The position numbers and the translations under genes were made by a program. 34,681 nucleotides of DNA from Microbacteriaceae bacterium PS02067 (GTDB lineage: Bacteria > Actinomycetota > Actinomycetes > Actinomycetales > Microbacteriaceae), in NCBI GenBank assembly GCA_029960085.1, contig JASCPG010000034.1:1-34681 (forward strand). Reading direction: 5' to 3'. Shown one piece after another: positions 1-7,996 of this stretch (its first letter is position 1; each line of letters opens with the position of its first letter). The notes under the pieces are model-generated. The model did no database searches. It was not told the origin of the DNA and worked only from the letters and a program-made list of their open reading frames with translations.

Positions 1-1816
1 CGTCGCGGGGGCGGGCGATCGGGCCGATCTGCTCGCCGACCCACTTGCGCAGTGCGTCCGCGAGGCCTTCCGGCGAGTGCGTTTCGAGGTAGCTCTGCTT
101 GACGATCACGAACGCGACCACCGCCTGGCCTGTCGTCTCGTCGCTCGCGCCGACGACGGCGGCCTCGGCGACCGCCTCGTTGCCGACGAGGGCGGATTCG
201 ATCTCGGTCGTCGAGAGGCGGTGGCCCGACACGTTCATGACGTCGTCGACGCGACCGAGGAACCAGACGTCGCCGTCCTCGTCGAGGCGCGCGCCGTCGC
301 CGGCGAAGTAGTACCCCTTGTCCTGGAACTTCTCCCAGTAGGTCTCGACGAAGCGCTCCGGGTCGCCCCAGATGCCGCGCAGCATCGAGGGCCACGGCTC
401 GGTCAGCACGAGCAGCCCGCCGTTTCCGTTGCCGACGTGGTTCCCGTCATCGTCGACGACATCCACTCCGATGCCGGGGAACGGCACCTGCGCGCTGCCG
501 GGCTTCGTCTCGGTGACGCCGGGGAGAGCCGAGACCATGATCGAGCCGGTCTCGGTCTGCCACCACGTGTCGACGATCGGCGCGGCATCCGCCCCGATGA
601 TCTCGCGGTACCACATCCACGCCTCGGGGTTGATGGGTTCGCCGACGGAGCCGAGCAGGCGGATGGATGACAGGTCGAACTGCTGCGGGATCTGGCGGCC
701 GAGCTTCATGAACGAGCGGATCGCGGTCGGTGCCGTGTAGAGCACCGTGACGCCGTACTTCTGCACGAGTTCCCACCAGCGGCCCGGGTGCGGGGTGTCG
801 GGGGTGCCTTCGTAGAGCACCTGCGTGGCGCCGTTGGCGAGGGGTCCGTACGTGACGTACGAGTGACCGGTGATCCAGCCGATGTCGGCGGTGCACCAGA
901 AGACGTCGGTCTCGGGGTGCAGGTCGTGGACGACCTTGTTGGTGAAGGTCGCCTGCGTGAGGTACCCACCGGAGGTGTGCAGGATGCCCTTCGGCTTACC
1001 CGTCGTGCCGGAGGTGTAGAGGATGAACAGCGGGTTCTCCGCCGGGAAGGCCTGCGCCTCGTGGTCGGCGGAGGCGGCGGGAACCGCGTCATGCCACCAG
1101 AGGTCGCGCCCGTCGGTCCAGCCGACCTCGTTCTCTGTGCGGCGCACGACGAGCACGTGCTCGACGGTGGCCTGGGGGCCTGCGCCGCGGTCTGCGAGCG
1201 CCTGGTCGACGGCCGGCTTGAGCGGCGACACGCGGCCCTTGCGGTAGCCGCCGTCGGCGGTGATGACGACCTTCGCGCCGGCGTCGTCGATGCGGGTGCG
1301 GAGGCTGTCGGCCGAGAAGCCGCCGAAGATGACCGAGTGGATCGCGCCGAGGCGCGCGACGGCGAGCATCGCGGCGATCGCCTCGGGGATCATCGGCATG
1401 TAGATCGCGACGCGGTCGCCCTGGCGCACACCGAGACCCGCGAGCACGTTCGCGACGCGCTTCACCTCGTCGGTGAGTTCGGCGTAGGTCACTCGACGCT
1501 CGTCGCCGGGCTCGCCCTCCCACAGCAGCGCGACGCGGTCGCCGTTGCCCGCCTCGACGTGGCGGTCCAGGCAGTTGTACGCGACGTTGAGCTCGCCGTC
1601 GTCGAACCACTTCGCGAACGGGGGGTTCGACCAGTCGAGCACCCGCGTGAACGGGGTGTGCCAGTGCAGCGCTCGGGCGTGCTCGGCCCAGAAGCCCTCG
1701 CGGTCGGCTGCGGCCTGTGCGTACAGGTCGGCGGTGGCCACCGCCTGGGCGGCGAACTCGGGCGACGGTGCGAACCGACGGGTCTCGTTCAGCAGGTGGT
1801 CGATCTGGCTGCTCAT
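1..1816 (-). CDS. acs: Acetyl-CoA synthetase, 3' end outside window
   Basis: Cytosolic AMP-forming ligase that makes acetyl-CoA from acetate, ATP and CoA through an acetyl-AMP intermediate. The visible 605 codons start MSSQIDHLLNETRRFAPSP and contain the N-terminal acetyl-CoA synthetase region (HWHTPFTRVLDWSNPPFAKW), the adenylate-forming P-loop motif YTSGTTGKPKG, the DTWWQTETGS motif and the hinge region YYFAGDGARLDEDGD. Family members are about 650 residues, so roughly the last 45 are missing, including the conserved C-terminal lysine that is acetylated in homologues. The ATG at 1816 is preceded by AAAGGAG (1827-1833). The gene is transcribed divergently from the small RNA and pilus locus. 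Identification is secure; the C-terminus cannot be assessed. Confidence 0.95.
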   Translation of the reverse strand, partial: MSSQIDHLLNETRRFAPSPEFAAQAVATADLYAQAAADREGFWAEHARALHWHTPFTRVLDWSNPPFAKWFDDGELNVAYNCLDRHVEAGNGDRVALLWEGEPGDERRVTYAELTDEVKRVANVLAGLGVRQGDRVAIYMPMIPEAIAAMLAVARLGAIHSVIFGGFSADSLRTRIDDAGAKVVITADGGYRKGRVSPLKPAVDQALADRGAGPQATVEHVLVVRRTENEVGWTDGRDLWWHDAVPAASADHEAQAFPAENPLFILYTSGTTGKPKGILHTSGGYLTQATFTNKVVHDLHPETDVFWCTADIGWITGHSYVTYGPLANGATQVLYEGTPDTPHPGRWWELVQKYGVTVLYTAPTAIRSFMKLGRQIPQQFDLSSIRLLGSVGEPINPEAWMWYREIIGADAAPIVDTWWQTETGSIMVSALPGVTETKPGSAQVPFPGIGVDVVDDDGNHVGNGNGGLLVLTEPWPSMLRGIWGDPERFVETYWEKFQDKGYYFAGDGARLDEDGDVWFLGRVDDVMNVSGHRLSTTEIESALVGNEAVAEAAVVGASDETTGQAVVAFVIVKQSYLETHSPEGLADALRKWVGEQIGPIARPRD

Positions 1817-1885
1817 TGGTGGCGCGCTCCTTTGCGGCGGGGTCCCCGAGGTCGAGTCCGGCGTGGTCTCGTGAGGATTCAGGGA

Positions 1886-1891
1886 ACTTTA
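1886..1891 (-). promoter_or_regulatory. Possible -10 box for acs
   Basis: TAAAGT on the minus strand lies about 70 nt upstream of the acs start in otherwise GC-rich DNA. No convincing -35 box is visible, so this is only a candidate. Confidence 0.35.
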
Positions 1892-1952
1892 GCCAGCGGC
1901 CGAGCGGCCCCACTACCGCCGATAGTAGGGAGCGGCAGCGGGGATCCGCGGG

Positions 1953-1962
1953 CGATATATCG
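1953..1962. promoter_or_regulatory. 10-bp palindrome CGATATATCG
   Basis: A perfect AT-rich palindrome in GC-rich DNA between the acs start and the 6C RNA. It could be an operator or an AT-rich promoter element for either transcript. No family can be assigned. Confidence 0.3.
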
Positions 1963-2018
1963 GCGAGCGGAGTGCGGGTTTGTCCGCGGTTTGATAACTC
2001 GCCACGTAAACTCCCTCA

Positions 2019-2121
2019 CGGCCGAACTCTTGATTCTGGCAATGCGGTGCCCCACCCCCCCCAACCGGGGCGTCGCTTGGGCGGCATCCCATTCCCCCAG
2101 TGGGATGCCGCCCCCTCTTTT
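2019..2121 (+). ncRNA. 6C-type small RNA (two C-rich hairpin loops)
   Basis: Two consecutive hairpins each expose a run of cytosines. Hairpin 1 pairs 2044-2053 with 2067-2076 (10 bp, two GU pairs) around a loop with eight C in a row (2055-2062). Hairpin 2 pairs 2080-2091 with 2101-2112 (12 bp, perfect) around TTCCCCCAG and is followed by CTCTTTTT, so it also acts as terminator. This is the defining architecture of the actinobacterial 6C RNA, whose C-rich loops pair with G-rich ribosome binding sites of target mRNAs in mycobacteria. The position between acs and tad genes also matches the mycobacterial 6C (B11) neighbourhood as I remember it. The 5' end is inferred from a TAAACT box at 2007-2012. 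Confidence 0.8.
2080..2121 (+). terminator. Rho-independent terminator of the 6C RNA
   Basis: Perfect 12-bp stem GGCGGCATCCCA / TGGGATGCCGCC with a 9-nt loop, followed by CCCTCTTTTT. No protein gene on this strand lies upstream in the window, so the terminator serves a non-coding transcript. Confidence 0.85.
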
Positions 2122-2248
2122 TCTCGTCGTCGTCGTCGTCCTTCTTCTCGCGCGTGTCGTCGAGCCCGCCGTGCTCTCCCCAATCGCGAATTCGGGGGCG
2201 TTGTCCACCGAACGGCTCCTCGGGCTCTCGCGGTTGCATCGCGCGACG

Positions 2249-2254
2249 TAGCGT
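2249..2254 (+). promoter_or_regulatory. -10 box TAGCGT, leaderless start of tadA
   Basis: TAGCGT ends 6 nt before the tadA ATG, which places the expected transcription start at the start codon. No Shine-Dalgarno is present. Confidence 0.6.
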
Positions 2255-2260
2255 CGGGGC

Positions 2261-3343
2261 ATGTCCGAGCCGTTCATCGTCCGACCCCGCGTTCCCGAGG
2301 CCGCCCGCCGTCGGGATCGAGGGGTCGCGGATGCCTCGCTGCCGGCCCGATCGCTCCCGGCCGGCATCAGTGTCGCGTCCGCATCCGCACCCGTGCGCCC
2401 GGCGCGCCGTGCGCTGCCCGACCACCCGGCGCTCGAACCCCTGCGCGGGGTGCTCTCCGACCCCGCCGTCACCGACGTGTTCGTCAACGGCACCGACGGA
2501 CTCTTCGTCGATCGCGGCCAGGGCGCCGTGCCCGTCCAGGGGTGGACGGCGGGAGCGGACGAGCTGCGCGCACTCGCCGTGGCGCTCATCGGCATCGGCG
2601 GCCGGCACCTGGACGACGGGACGCCCCTCGTCGACGTGCGCTGGGAGGAGGGCGCGCGTGTCCACGCCGTCCTGCCTCCCGTCGCCTGCTCGGGCGCCGC
2701 GATCTCGATCCGGCTGCCGTCGACGGAGCTCCCCGACCTCGACGACCTCGGCCGGCGCGGCATGTTCGACGCGGTCACGTCGGCACGCCTCGACGCGCTC
2801 GTCGCAGCGCGGACCAACCTGCTCGTCACCGGAGCGACCGGCGCCGGAAAGACCACTCTGCTCGCCGCACTCCTCGGAAGGGTGCCGGTGGGGGAGCGGA
2901 TCGTCACGATCGAGGATGTCGCGGAGCTGCGCCTCGAGCATCCGCATCATGTACGCCTGGAGGCGCGGCAGCCGAACCTGGAAGGTGTCGGTGCGGTGTC
3001 GCTCGCGCGGCTGGTCCGTGAAGCCCTCAGAATGCGGCCCGATCGACTCGTCGTGGGAGAGTGCCGCGGCGAGGAGGTGCGAGAGCTGCTCACCGCTCTG
3101 AACACCGGCCATGCGGGCGGCGCCGGGACGGTGCATGTCGGATCCATCCGCGACCTGCCGGCGCGTTTGGAGGCGCTCGGCGCGCTCGCCGGGCTCGACG
3201 ACCGGGCGACGGCACGGCAGGTCGTGAGCGCGATCGGCGCGGTCATCCACGTCGAGCGCGGCCGCGATGGGCTGCGCCGCGTCGCGGGTCTCGCCAGGCC
3301 CGTGCTCGCGGAGGACCGCTTGACGATGGAGGCGCTGCCGTGA
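2261..3343 (+). CDS. tadA: TadA/CpaF-type pilus assembly ATPase
   Basis: Hexameric secretion ATPase of the VirB11/GspE superfamily that powers Tad (Flp) pilus assembly at the inner face of the membrane. The 360 residues show the N-terminal domain segment LSDPAVTDVFVNG, the DDGTPLVDVRWEEG region, Walker A GATGAGKTT (about 191-199), Asp box IEDVAELRLEHPHHVRLEAR, Walker B-type LRMRPDRLVVGECRGEE and the His-box segment LNTGHAGGAGTVH. The length equals the short actinobacterial TadA form and lacks the extra N-terminal domain of longer CpaF proteins. The ATG at 2261 has no Shine-Dalgarno but an immediate -10 box. The stop overlaps the next gene's GTG by four bases. Confidence 0.92.
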   Translation: MSEPFIVRPRVPEAARRRDRGVADASLPARSLPAGISVASASAPVRPARRALPDHPALEPLRGVLSDPAVTDVFVNGTDGLFVDRGQGAVPVQGWTAGADELRALAVALIGIGGRHLDDGTPLVDVRWEEGARVHAVLPPVACSGAAISIRLPSTELPDLDDLGRRGMFDAVTSARLDALVAARTNLLVTGATGAGKTTLLAALLGRVPVGERIVTIEDVAELRLEHPHHVRLEARQPNLEGVGAVSLARLVREALRMRPDRLVVGECRGEEVRELLTALNTGHAGGAGTVHVGSIRDLPARLEALGALAGLDDRATARQVVSAIGAVIHVERGRDGLRRVAGLARPVLAEDRLTMEALP

Positions 3344-4257
3344 CCTGGTTTCGTATGCGACGACGTGTCGCGGCTCGCCTCCGGAGCCGGGAGACCCCGC
3401 GCGCGACGGCGACGGCGACGGTGCAACGCCTCGCCGTCCTGCTCGAGGCAGGTATCCCTGCGCCGCGCGCCTGGGAGTTCGTCGCCGAGGCGGGAGATGA
3501 GACGGCTTGCGCCGTGGCGGCCGCCGCGCCCGGTCAGAGCGTCGGCGATGTCCTGCGCGACCGGCCGGACCCGTGGCCGGAGGTCGCGCTCGCGTGGCGG
3601 GTGTCGGAGACCGTCGGCGCCCGGCTCGCGCCGAGTCTGCGCCGCTTCGCGGACGCGCTGCGTGACGCGCAGGACACCCGCGACGATGTCGATGTCGCCC
3701 TCGCGGACCCGGCGGCGACCGCTCGGATGCTCGCGTGGCTCCCGCTCGTCGCGTTGGCCCTCGCGTTCGCGCTCGGCTTCGACGTGGCGCAGGCGCTGAC
3801 GCAGCCGGCCGGCATCGCCAGCGCTGTCGTCGGCGTGCTGCTCATGCTCGCCGCCCGCCGATGGACGGCGCGACTCGTCGCGAAGGCGCAACCACCGCCG
3901 GGCCTTCCCGGCCTGCAGGCCGACGTCGTCGCGATCGCGCTGTCCGGCGGAGTCTCCACCGATCGCGCGCTCGCCGTCGTGGCGGGCGCCGGGGGCGGTG
4001 ACGCCGAGGCCTCGACGATCGAGGTGCTGGATCTGTCGACGCGCGCGGGCGCACCCGCCGCGGAACTCCTGCGGGCCTCCGCCACCGACGAGCGGCGCCG
4101 CGCCCGCACCGACGGGCGGCTGCGCGCAGCACGGCTGTCGTCGCGTCTGCTACTGCCGATGGGGGTGTGCACCCTGCCGGCGTTCCTCGCCCTCGGCGTG
4201 GGGCCCATGCTGCTGTCGGTCCTCTCCGGTGCCCTCCCCGTCTTCGCCGCGCCCTGA
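3340..4257 (+). CDS. TadB/TadC-like type II secretion F protein (possible fusion)
   Basis: Inner-membrane platform protein of the Tad pilus. GTG at 3340 overlaps the TadA stop (GTGA). The 305 residues read as two similar halves. Residues about 25-120 form a T2SSF-like cytosolic helical bundle (RLAVLLEAGIPAPRAWEF, ALAWRVSETVGARLAPSLRR), followed by two membrane segments near 127-175. A second bundle (LQADVVAIALSGGVSTDRAL) is followed by a C-terminal membrane segment (LLLPMGVCTLPAFLALGVG). Most Tad loci carry separate tadB and tadC genes; here only one gene lies between the ATPase and the pilin, so it may be a shortened TadB-TadC fusion. Family assignment is good, the fusion reading is inference. 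Confidence 0.8.
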   Translation: MTWFRMRRRVAARLRSRETPRATATATVQRLAVLLEAGIPAPRAWEFVAEAGDETACAVAAAAPGQSVGDVLRDRPDPWPEVALAWRVSETVGARLAPSLRRFADALRDAQDTRDDVDVALADPAATARMLAWLPLVALALAFALGFDVAQALTQPAGIASAVVGVLLMLAARRWTARLVAKAQPPPGLPGLQADVVAIALSGGVSTDRALAVVAGAGGGDAEASTIEVLDLSTRAGAPAAELLRASATDERRRARTDGRLRAARLSSRLLLPMGVCTLPAFLALGVGPMLLSVLSGALPVFAAP

Positions 4258-4264
4258 CGCGGCG

Positions 4265-4309
4265 CAGTGTGCCCGATCCCACAGTGTGCCCGATCCACGA
4301 TGTGCCCGA
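4265..4309 (+). repeat. Three short direct repeats before the pilin gene
   Basis: TGTGCCCGA occurs at 4268-4276, 4285-4293 and 4301-4309 with 16-17 nt periodicity. The first two copies extend to CAGTGTGCCCGATCC. They occupy the gap between the TadB/C-like gene and the pilin ribosome binding site. Confidence 0.7.
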
Positions 4310-4332
4310 CCAACTCATCCGAAGGAGTAACG

Positions 4333-4578
4333 ATGTCCCTCATCCCCATCCCCACCAACCGCCCCGCGCGCCGGGCCGATCCGAACGCGCTCCCGCCCCT
4401 CACCCGGCGTCGAGCCGCCGCTCTCCTCGCCGACGACACGGGTGCCGCGACGGCAGAGTATGCCGTTGCGACGATGGCAGCGGTGGCCTTCGCCGGCCTC
4501 CTCGTCATGATCATGCGCTCGGACGAAGTCCGCGGCATCCTCACCGACCTCGTCCGCCGCGCCCTCACCGTGGCGTGA
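4333..4578 (+). CDS. Flp-like pilin (DUF4244 type)
   Basis: Small pilin candidate of 81 residues for the Tad apparatus. A charged N-terminal leader (about 36 residues) ends at DDTG, followed by AATAEYAV and a hydrophobic stretch ATMAAVAFAGLLVMIM. This gives a glycine at -1 and Glu-Tyr at +5/+6, the processing signature of Flp prepilins. The resemblance is to the actinobacterial DUF4244 family (Rv3656c in mycobacteria). ATG at 4333 is preceded by GAAGGAG (4321-4327), the strongest Shine-Dalgarno in the locus, consistent with a major subunit made in excess. No prepilin peptidase gene is visible nearby. Confidence 0.85.
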   Translation: MSLIPIPTNRPARRADPNALPPLTRRRAAALLADDTGAATAEYAVATMAAVAFAGLLVMIMRSDEVRGILTDLVRRALTVA

Positions 4579-4913
4579 CGGCGATGCGAGACGACCGCGG
4601 GTCCGCGACAGCGGAGTTCGCTGTCATCGTGCCCGCGGTCGTGCTCGTCATCGCGCTCACGATCGGTGCGCTCGGCGCGGCGAGCAGACAGGTCCGGCTC
4701 GAACAGGGCGTCGCCCAGGCGGCCCGCCTCCTGGCACGCGGCGAAGCGGAGGACCGTGCCCGCGCCGTCCTCGGCGCGATCGCGGGCGGCGCTGTCGCGT
4801 CGGTCTCGGCGGAGGGCGATCTGGTCTGTGTCACCGCGACGGCGCCGACCGGCGTGCCGTTGCCGCTCCCGCCACTGCATGCGCGCGGCTGCGCACTGTC
4901 TGACGGTCGCTGA
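4575..4913 (+). CDS. TadE-like minor pilin
   Basis: 112-residue pseudopilin of the Tad locus. After the start comes MRDDRGSATAEFAVIVPAVV, again a Gly followed by Glu-Phe at +5/+6 and a hydrophobic N-terminal helix, as in TadE/TadF proteins. The C-terminal part is a small extracytoplasmic domain containing two cysteines (LVCVTA, HARGCAL). GTG at 4575 overlaps the pilin stop (GTGA), the same junction used elsewhere in this operon. ATG at 4584 is an alternative start three codons downstream. The stop overlaps the next ATG by one base (TGATG). Confidence 0.82.
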   Translation: MTAMRDDRGSATAEFAVIVPAVVLVIALTIGALGAASRQVRLEQGVAQAARLLARGEAEDRARAVLGAIAGGAVASVSAEGDLVCVTATAPTGVPLPLPPLHARGCALSDGR

Positions 4914-5230
4914 TGGTGGGCGTTGCGACCGGGGTCGGAGCGCTCGCCGTCACGGCGGTGCTCGCACTCGGCGTCACGGCCGTCGGTGCAGCGTCGGTGC
5001 GCAGTGCGCGTGCGGCCGGAGCGGCGGATGCAGCGGCGCTCGCCGCCGCGGACGCGGTCATCGGCGCGGTCTCGGGAGACCCGTGCGGGCGGGCCGCCGA
5101 GGTCGCCCGAGCGGTCGGGGCATCCGTCGTTGCGTGCGACCTCAACGGCTTCGTCGCGACGGTGCAGGTCGCCGTCGGCGGGGGAGCGTTCGCGGCCGTC
5201 GCGAGGGCCCGCGCCGGTCCGCCGCCGTGA
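4913..5230 (+). CDS. Rv3654c-type TadE-like protein
   Basis: 105-residue, very Ala/Val-rich protein with one N-terminal membrane helix (VGALAVTAVLALGVTAVGAA) and the segment AAGAADAAALAAADA typical of the Rv3654c-like TadE-related family that closes actinobacterial tad loci. Two cysteines (DPCGRA, VACDL) may form a disulfide outside the membrane. Unlike many relatives, the protein begins directly in the hydrophobic helix and lacks an upstream DRG-type processing motif. Translation is coupled to the preceding gene through TGATG. Confidence 0.7.
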   Translation: MVGVATGVGALAVTAVLALGVTAVGAASVRSARAAGAADAAALAAADAVIGAVSGDPCGRAAEVARAVGASVVACDLNGFVATVQVAVGGGAFAAVARARAGPPP

Positions 5231-5273
5231 CACGGAACGGCCCCTCACAGGCTCCTCATGTCTCCCACGTGTG

Positions 5274-5296
5274 TATGGTGTGCATCGGAGAAAGGA
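5274..5296 (+). promoter_or_regulatory. topA -10 candidate and ribosome binding site
   Basis: TATGGT at 5274-5279 is a plausible -10 box. AAAGGA at 5291-5296 lies 6 nt before GTG 5303 and fixes the start of topA. It rules out an in-frame upstream ATG at 5258. Confidence 0.5.
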
Positions 5297-5302
5297 CGCC
5301 AC

Positions 5303-7996
5303 GTGGCCGAGAGCACCAAGGCGACGAGCACGAAGGCGGGCAAGAAGCTCGTCATCGTCGAGTCGCCGACGAAGATGAAGTCGATTCAGGGGTACCTGGG
5401 CGACGGCTACGAGGTTCTCAGCTCCGTCGGGCACATCCGCGACCTCGCGGACAAGAAGGACATCCCCGCCGAGTTGAAGAAGACCTCGGTCGGCAAATAC
5501 TCCATCGACATCGAGAACGGGTTCACTCCTCTATATGTCGAGAGCGACCGCGGCAAGAAGACCGTCGCCGAGCTCAAGCGCGCCCTGAAGAACGCCGACG
5601 AACTCCTCCTCGCGACCGATGAGGACCGCGAGGGCGAGGCCATCGCGTGGCACCTCCTCCAGGCGCTCAAGCCCAAGGTGCCGGTGCGTCGCATGGTGTT
5701 CCACGAGATCACGAAAGACGCCATCCGCGCCGCCGTCGACAACACGCGCGACCTCGACCTCGCCCTCGTCGACGCGCAGGAGACGCGCCGCATCCTCGAT
5801 CGCCTCTATGGCTGGGACGTCTCCGACGTCACCCGCCGCAAGGTCGGCCAGGGCACGTCCGCAGGGCGTGTGCAGTCCGCCGCGACGCGCCTCGTCGTCG
5901 ACCGCGAGCGCGAGCGCATCGCCTTCGTCTCGGCCGACTACTGGGACGTCGAAGCCGTCGCCCACAGCGGCGCCGACGCGTTCGACACCCGCCTCGCGCG
6001 CCTCGACGGCGCTCCGCTCGCCCGCGGCACCGACTTCGACGACGCCGGGCAGCTGAAGAAGGCCGTCATCGTCCTCGGCGAGAAGGATGCCCGAGAGTTG
6101 GCCTCCGCTCTCGAGACAGCCGGCGAGGCGACCGTCGTCTCCGTCGAGGCGAAGCCCGGCACGCGCACCCCGAAGCCCCCCTTCACGACCTCGACCCTCC
6201 AGCAGGAGGCGGGGCGCAAGCTCTCGATGAGCGCCAAGCACGCCATGGGCGTCGCGCAGCGGCTCTACGAGAAGGGGTACATCACCTACATGCGCACCGA
6301 CTCGACAGCCCTGTCGACGCAGGCGATCGCCGCCGCGCGCACGCAGGCCGTCGCGCTGTACGGCGACCGCGCCGTGCCGCCGAACCCGCGCAGCTACCGC
6401 AACAACAGCAAGAACGCTCAGGAGGCGCACGAGGCGATCCGCCCGTCCGGCGACGCATTCCGCACGCCCGCGTCGGTGGCATCCGCCCTCGACCGCGACG
6501 AACTGCGCCTGTACGACCTCATCTGGAAGCGCACCGTCGCCTCGCAGATGTCCGACGCGAAGTACGAGACCACCACGGTCACCCTCGAGGCGGATGCCGC
6601 GGGTCGCGTCGCCTCGTTCACGGCATCCGGCACCGTGTACACCTTCAAGGGGTTCCTGGAGGCGTACGAAGAGGGGCGCGACGAGAAGCGCTCCGACTCC
6701 GACAAGGCCGACGACCAGTCCCTCCCGCAGCTCGCGGTGGGCGACGTGCTGGGCCTTCGCGACATCGAGCCGAAGGGGCACGCGACGAGCCCGAAGCCGC
6801 GGTACACCGAGGCATCCCTCGTCAAGGCGCTCGAAGAGAAGGGCATCGGCCGCCCGTCGACGTTCGCGTCGATCATCGACGTCATCATCAATCGCGAGTA
6901 CGTCTCCAAGCGCGGTCAGGCGCTCGTGCCGAGCTGGCTCGCATTCTCGGTCGTGCGCCTGCTCGAGCAGCACTTCGCCGACCTCGTCGACTACGACTTC
7001 ACGGCCGCCCTCGAAGACGACCTGGATGCCATCGCCCGCGGCGAGCAGCAGCGGGTGGAGTGGCTGCAGGAGTTCTACTTCGGCTCCGACGACCACGTGG
7101 GTCTGCGGAACATCCTCGACAACCTCGGCGAGATCGACGCGCGCGAGATCAACGCGACGCGCATCGGCGACGTCGCGACCCTGCGGTTCGGCCGCTACGG
7201 GCCCTACCTGGACGTCCCGAACCCCGACGGCACGTCGCGCATCGTCAATGTCCCGCGCGACCTCGCGCCCGATGAGCTCACCCCCGAGAAGGCGCGCGAG
7301 CTGATCGACGCGCCGATCGCGGGCGACCGCGTGCTCGGCCAGAACCCCGAGACGGGCCGCGACATCGTCGTCAAGGACGGCCGCTTCGGTCCGTACCTCG
7401 AAGAGGTGATCCCCGCCGAGCCCGAGCCCGTCGTCGACCCCGACGCCCCGAAGAAGCGCACTAAGAAGGTCGAGGCGCCCAAGCCCCGCCGCGCGTCGCT
7501 GTTCAAGAGCATGTCGCCCGAGACGATCGACCTCGACACCGCGCTGAAGCTCTTCTCGCTCCCGCGCACCGTCGGCGTCGACCCCGAGACGGACGTCCCG
7601 ATCACGGCGCAGAACGGCCCGTACGGTCCCTACATCAAGAAGGGCACCGATTCGCGGTCGATCGCGAGCGAAGACCAGATCTTCGACATCACGCTCGAGC
7701 AGGCGCTCGAGATCTACGCGCAGCCCAAGTACGCGAACCGTGCGGCGACCTCCCTCAAGGAGTTCGAGGCCGACCCCGAGTCGGGCAAGCCAATCCGCAT
7801 CAAGGACGGCCGTTTCGGCGCATACGTCACCGACGGCACGACGAACGTGACGATCCCGCGTGGGCAGACCGCCGACGACATCACGTTCGAGATCGCGGTG
7901 CAGATGCTCGCGGACAAGCGCGCGAAGGGCCCGGCGCCCAAGCGCACGACGCGGCGCGCGCCGGCGGCCCGCAAGCCCGCCGCCAAGAAGAAGTGA
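5303..7996 (+). CDS. topA: DNA topoisomerase I
   Basis: Type IA topoisomerase that relaxes negative supercoils by cutting one strand. From GTG 5303 it has 897 residues. The Toprim domain begins KLVIVESPTKMKSIQGYL with catalytic Glu20 and acidic cluster TDEDREGEA (105-112). The active-site tyrosine is Tyr329 in GYITYMRTDS. The C-terminal third contains the repeats RFGRYGPYLDV, DGRFGPYLEE, QNGPYGPYIKKG and DGRFGAYVTDG instead of C4 zinc fingers, and it ends in a Lys/Arg/Ala/Pro tail, all typical of actinobacterial TopoI. The stop overlaps tmk by four bases. Confidence 0.97.
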   Translation: MAESTKATSTKAGKKLVIVESPTKMKSIQGYLGDGYEVLSSVGHIRDLADKKDIPAELKKTSVGKYSIDIENGFTPLYVESDRGKKTVAELKRALKNADELLLATDEDREGEAIAWHLLQALKPKVPVRRMVFHEITKDAIRAAVDNTRDLDLALVDAQETRRILDRLYGWDVSDVTRRKVGQGTSAGRVQSAATRLVVDRERERIAFVSADYWDVEAVAHSGADAFDTRLARLDGAPLARGTDFDDAGQLKKAVIVLGEKDARELASALETAGEATVVSVEAKPGTRTPKPPFTTSTLQQEAGRKLSMSAKHAMGVAQRLYEKGYITYMRTDSTALSTQAIAAARTQAVALYGDRAVPPNPRSYRNNSKNAQEAHEAIRPSGDAFRTPASVASALDRDELRLYDLIWKRTVASQMSDAKYETTTVTLEADAAGRVASFTASGTVYTFKGFLEAYEEGRDEKRSDSDKADDQSLPQLAVGDVLGLRDIEPKGHATSPKPRYTEASLVKALEEKGIGRPSTFASIIDVIINREYVSKRGQALVPSWLAFSVVRLLEQHFADLVDYDFTAALEDDLDAIARGEQQRVEWLQEFYFGSDDHVGLRNILDNLGEIDAREINATRIGDVATLRFGRYGPYLDVPNPDGTSRIVNVPRDLAPDELTPEKARELIDAPIAGDRVLGQNPETGRDIVVKDGRFGPYLEEVIPAEPEPVVDPDAPKKRTKKVEAPKPRRASLFKSMSPETIDLDTALKLFSLPRTVGVDPETDVPITAQNGPYGPYIKKGTDSRSIASEDQIFDITLEQALEIYAQPKYANRAATSLKEFEADPESGKPIRIKDGRFGAYVTDGTTNVTIPRGQTADDITFEIAVQMLADKRAKGPAPKRTTRRAPAARKPAAKKK

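Noticed and set aside
2122-2140. TCG trinucleotide run
   Set aside because: Short simple repeat after the 6C terminator with no visible role.
5258-5302. ATG 5258 as topA start
   Set aside because: It lies upstream of the -10 candidate; AAAGGA before GTG 5303 and the normal N-terminus favour 5303.
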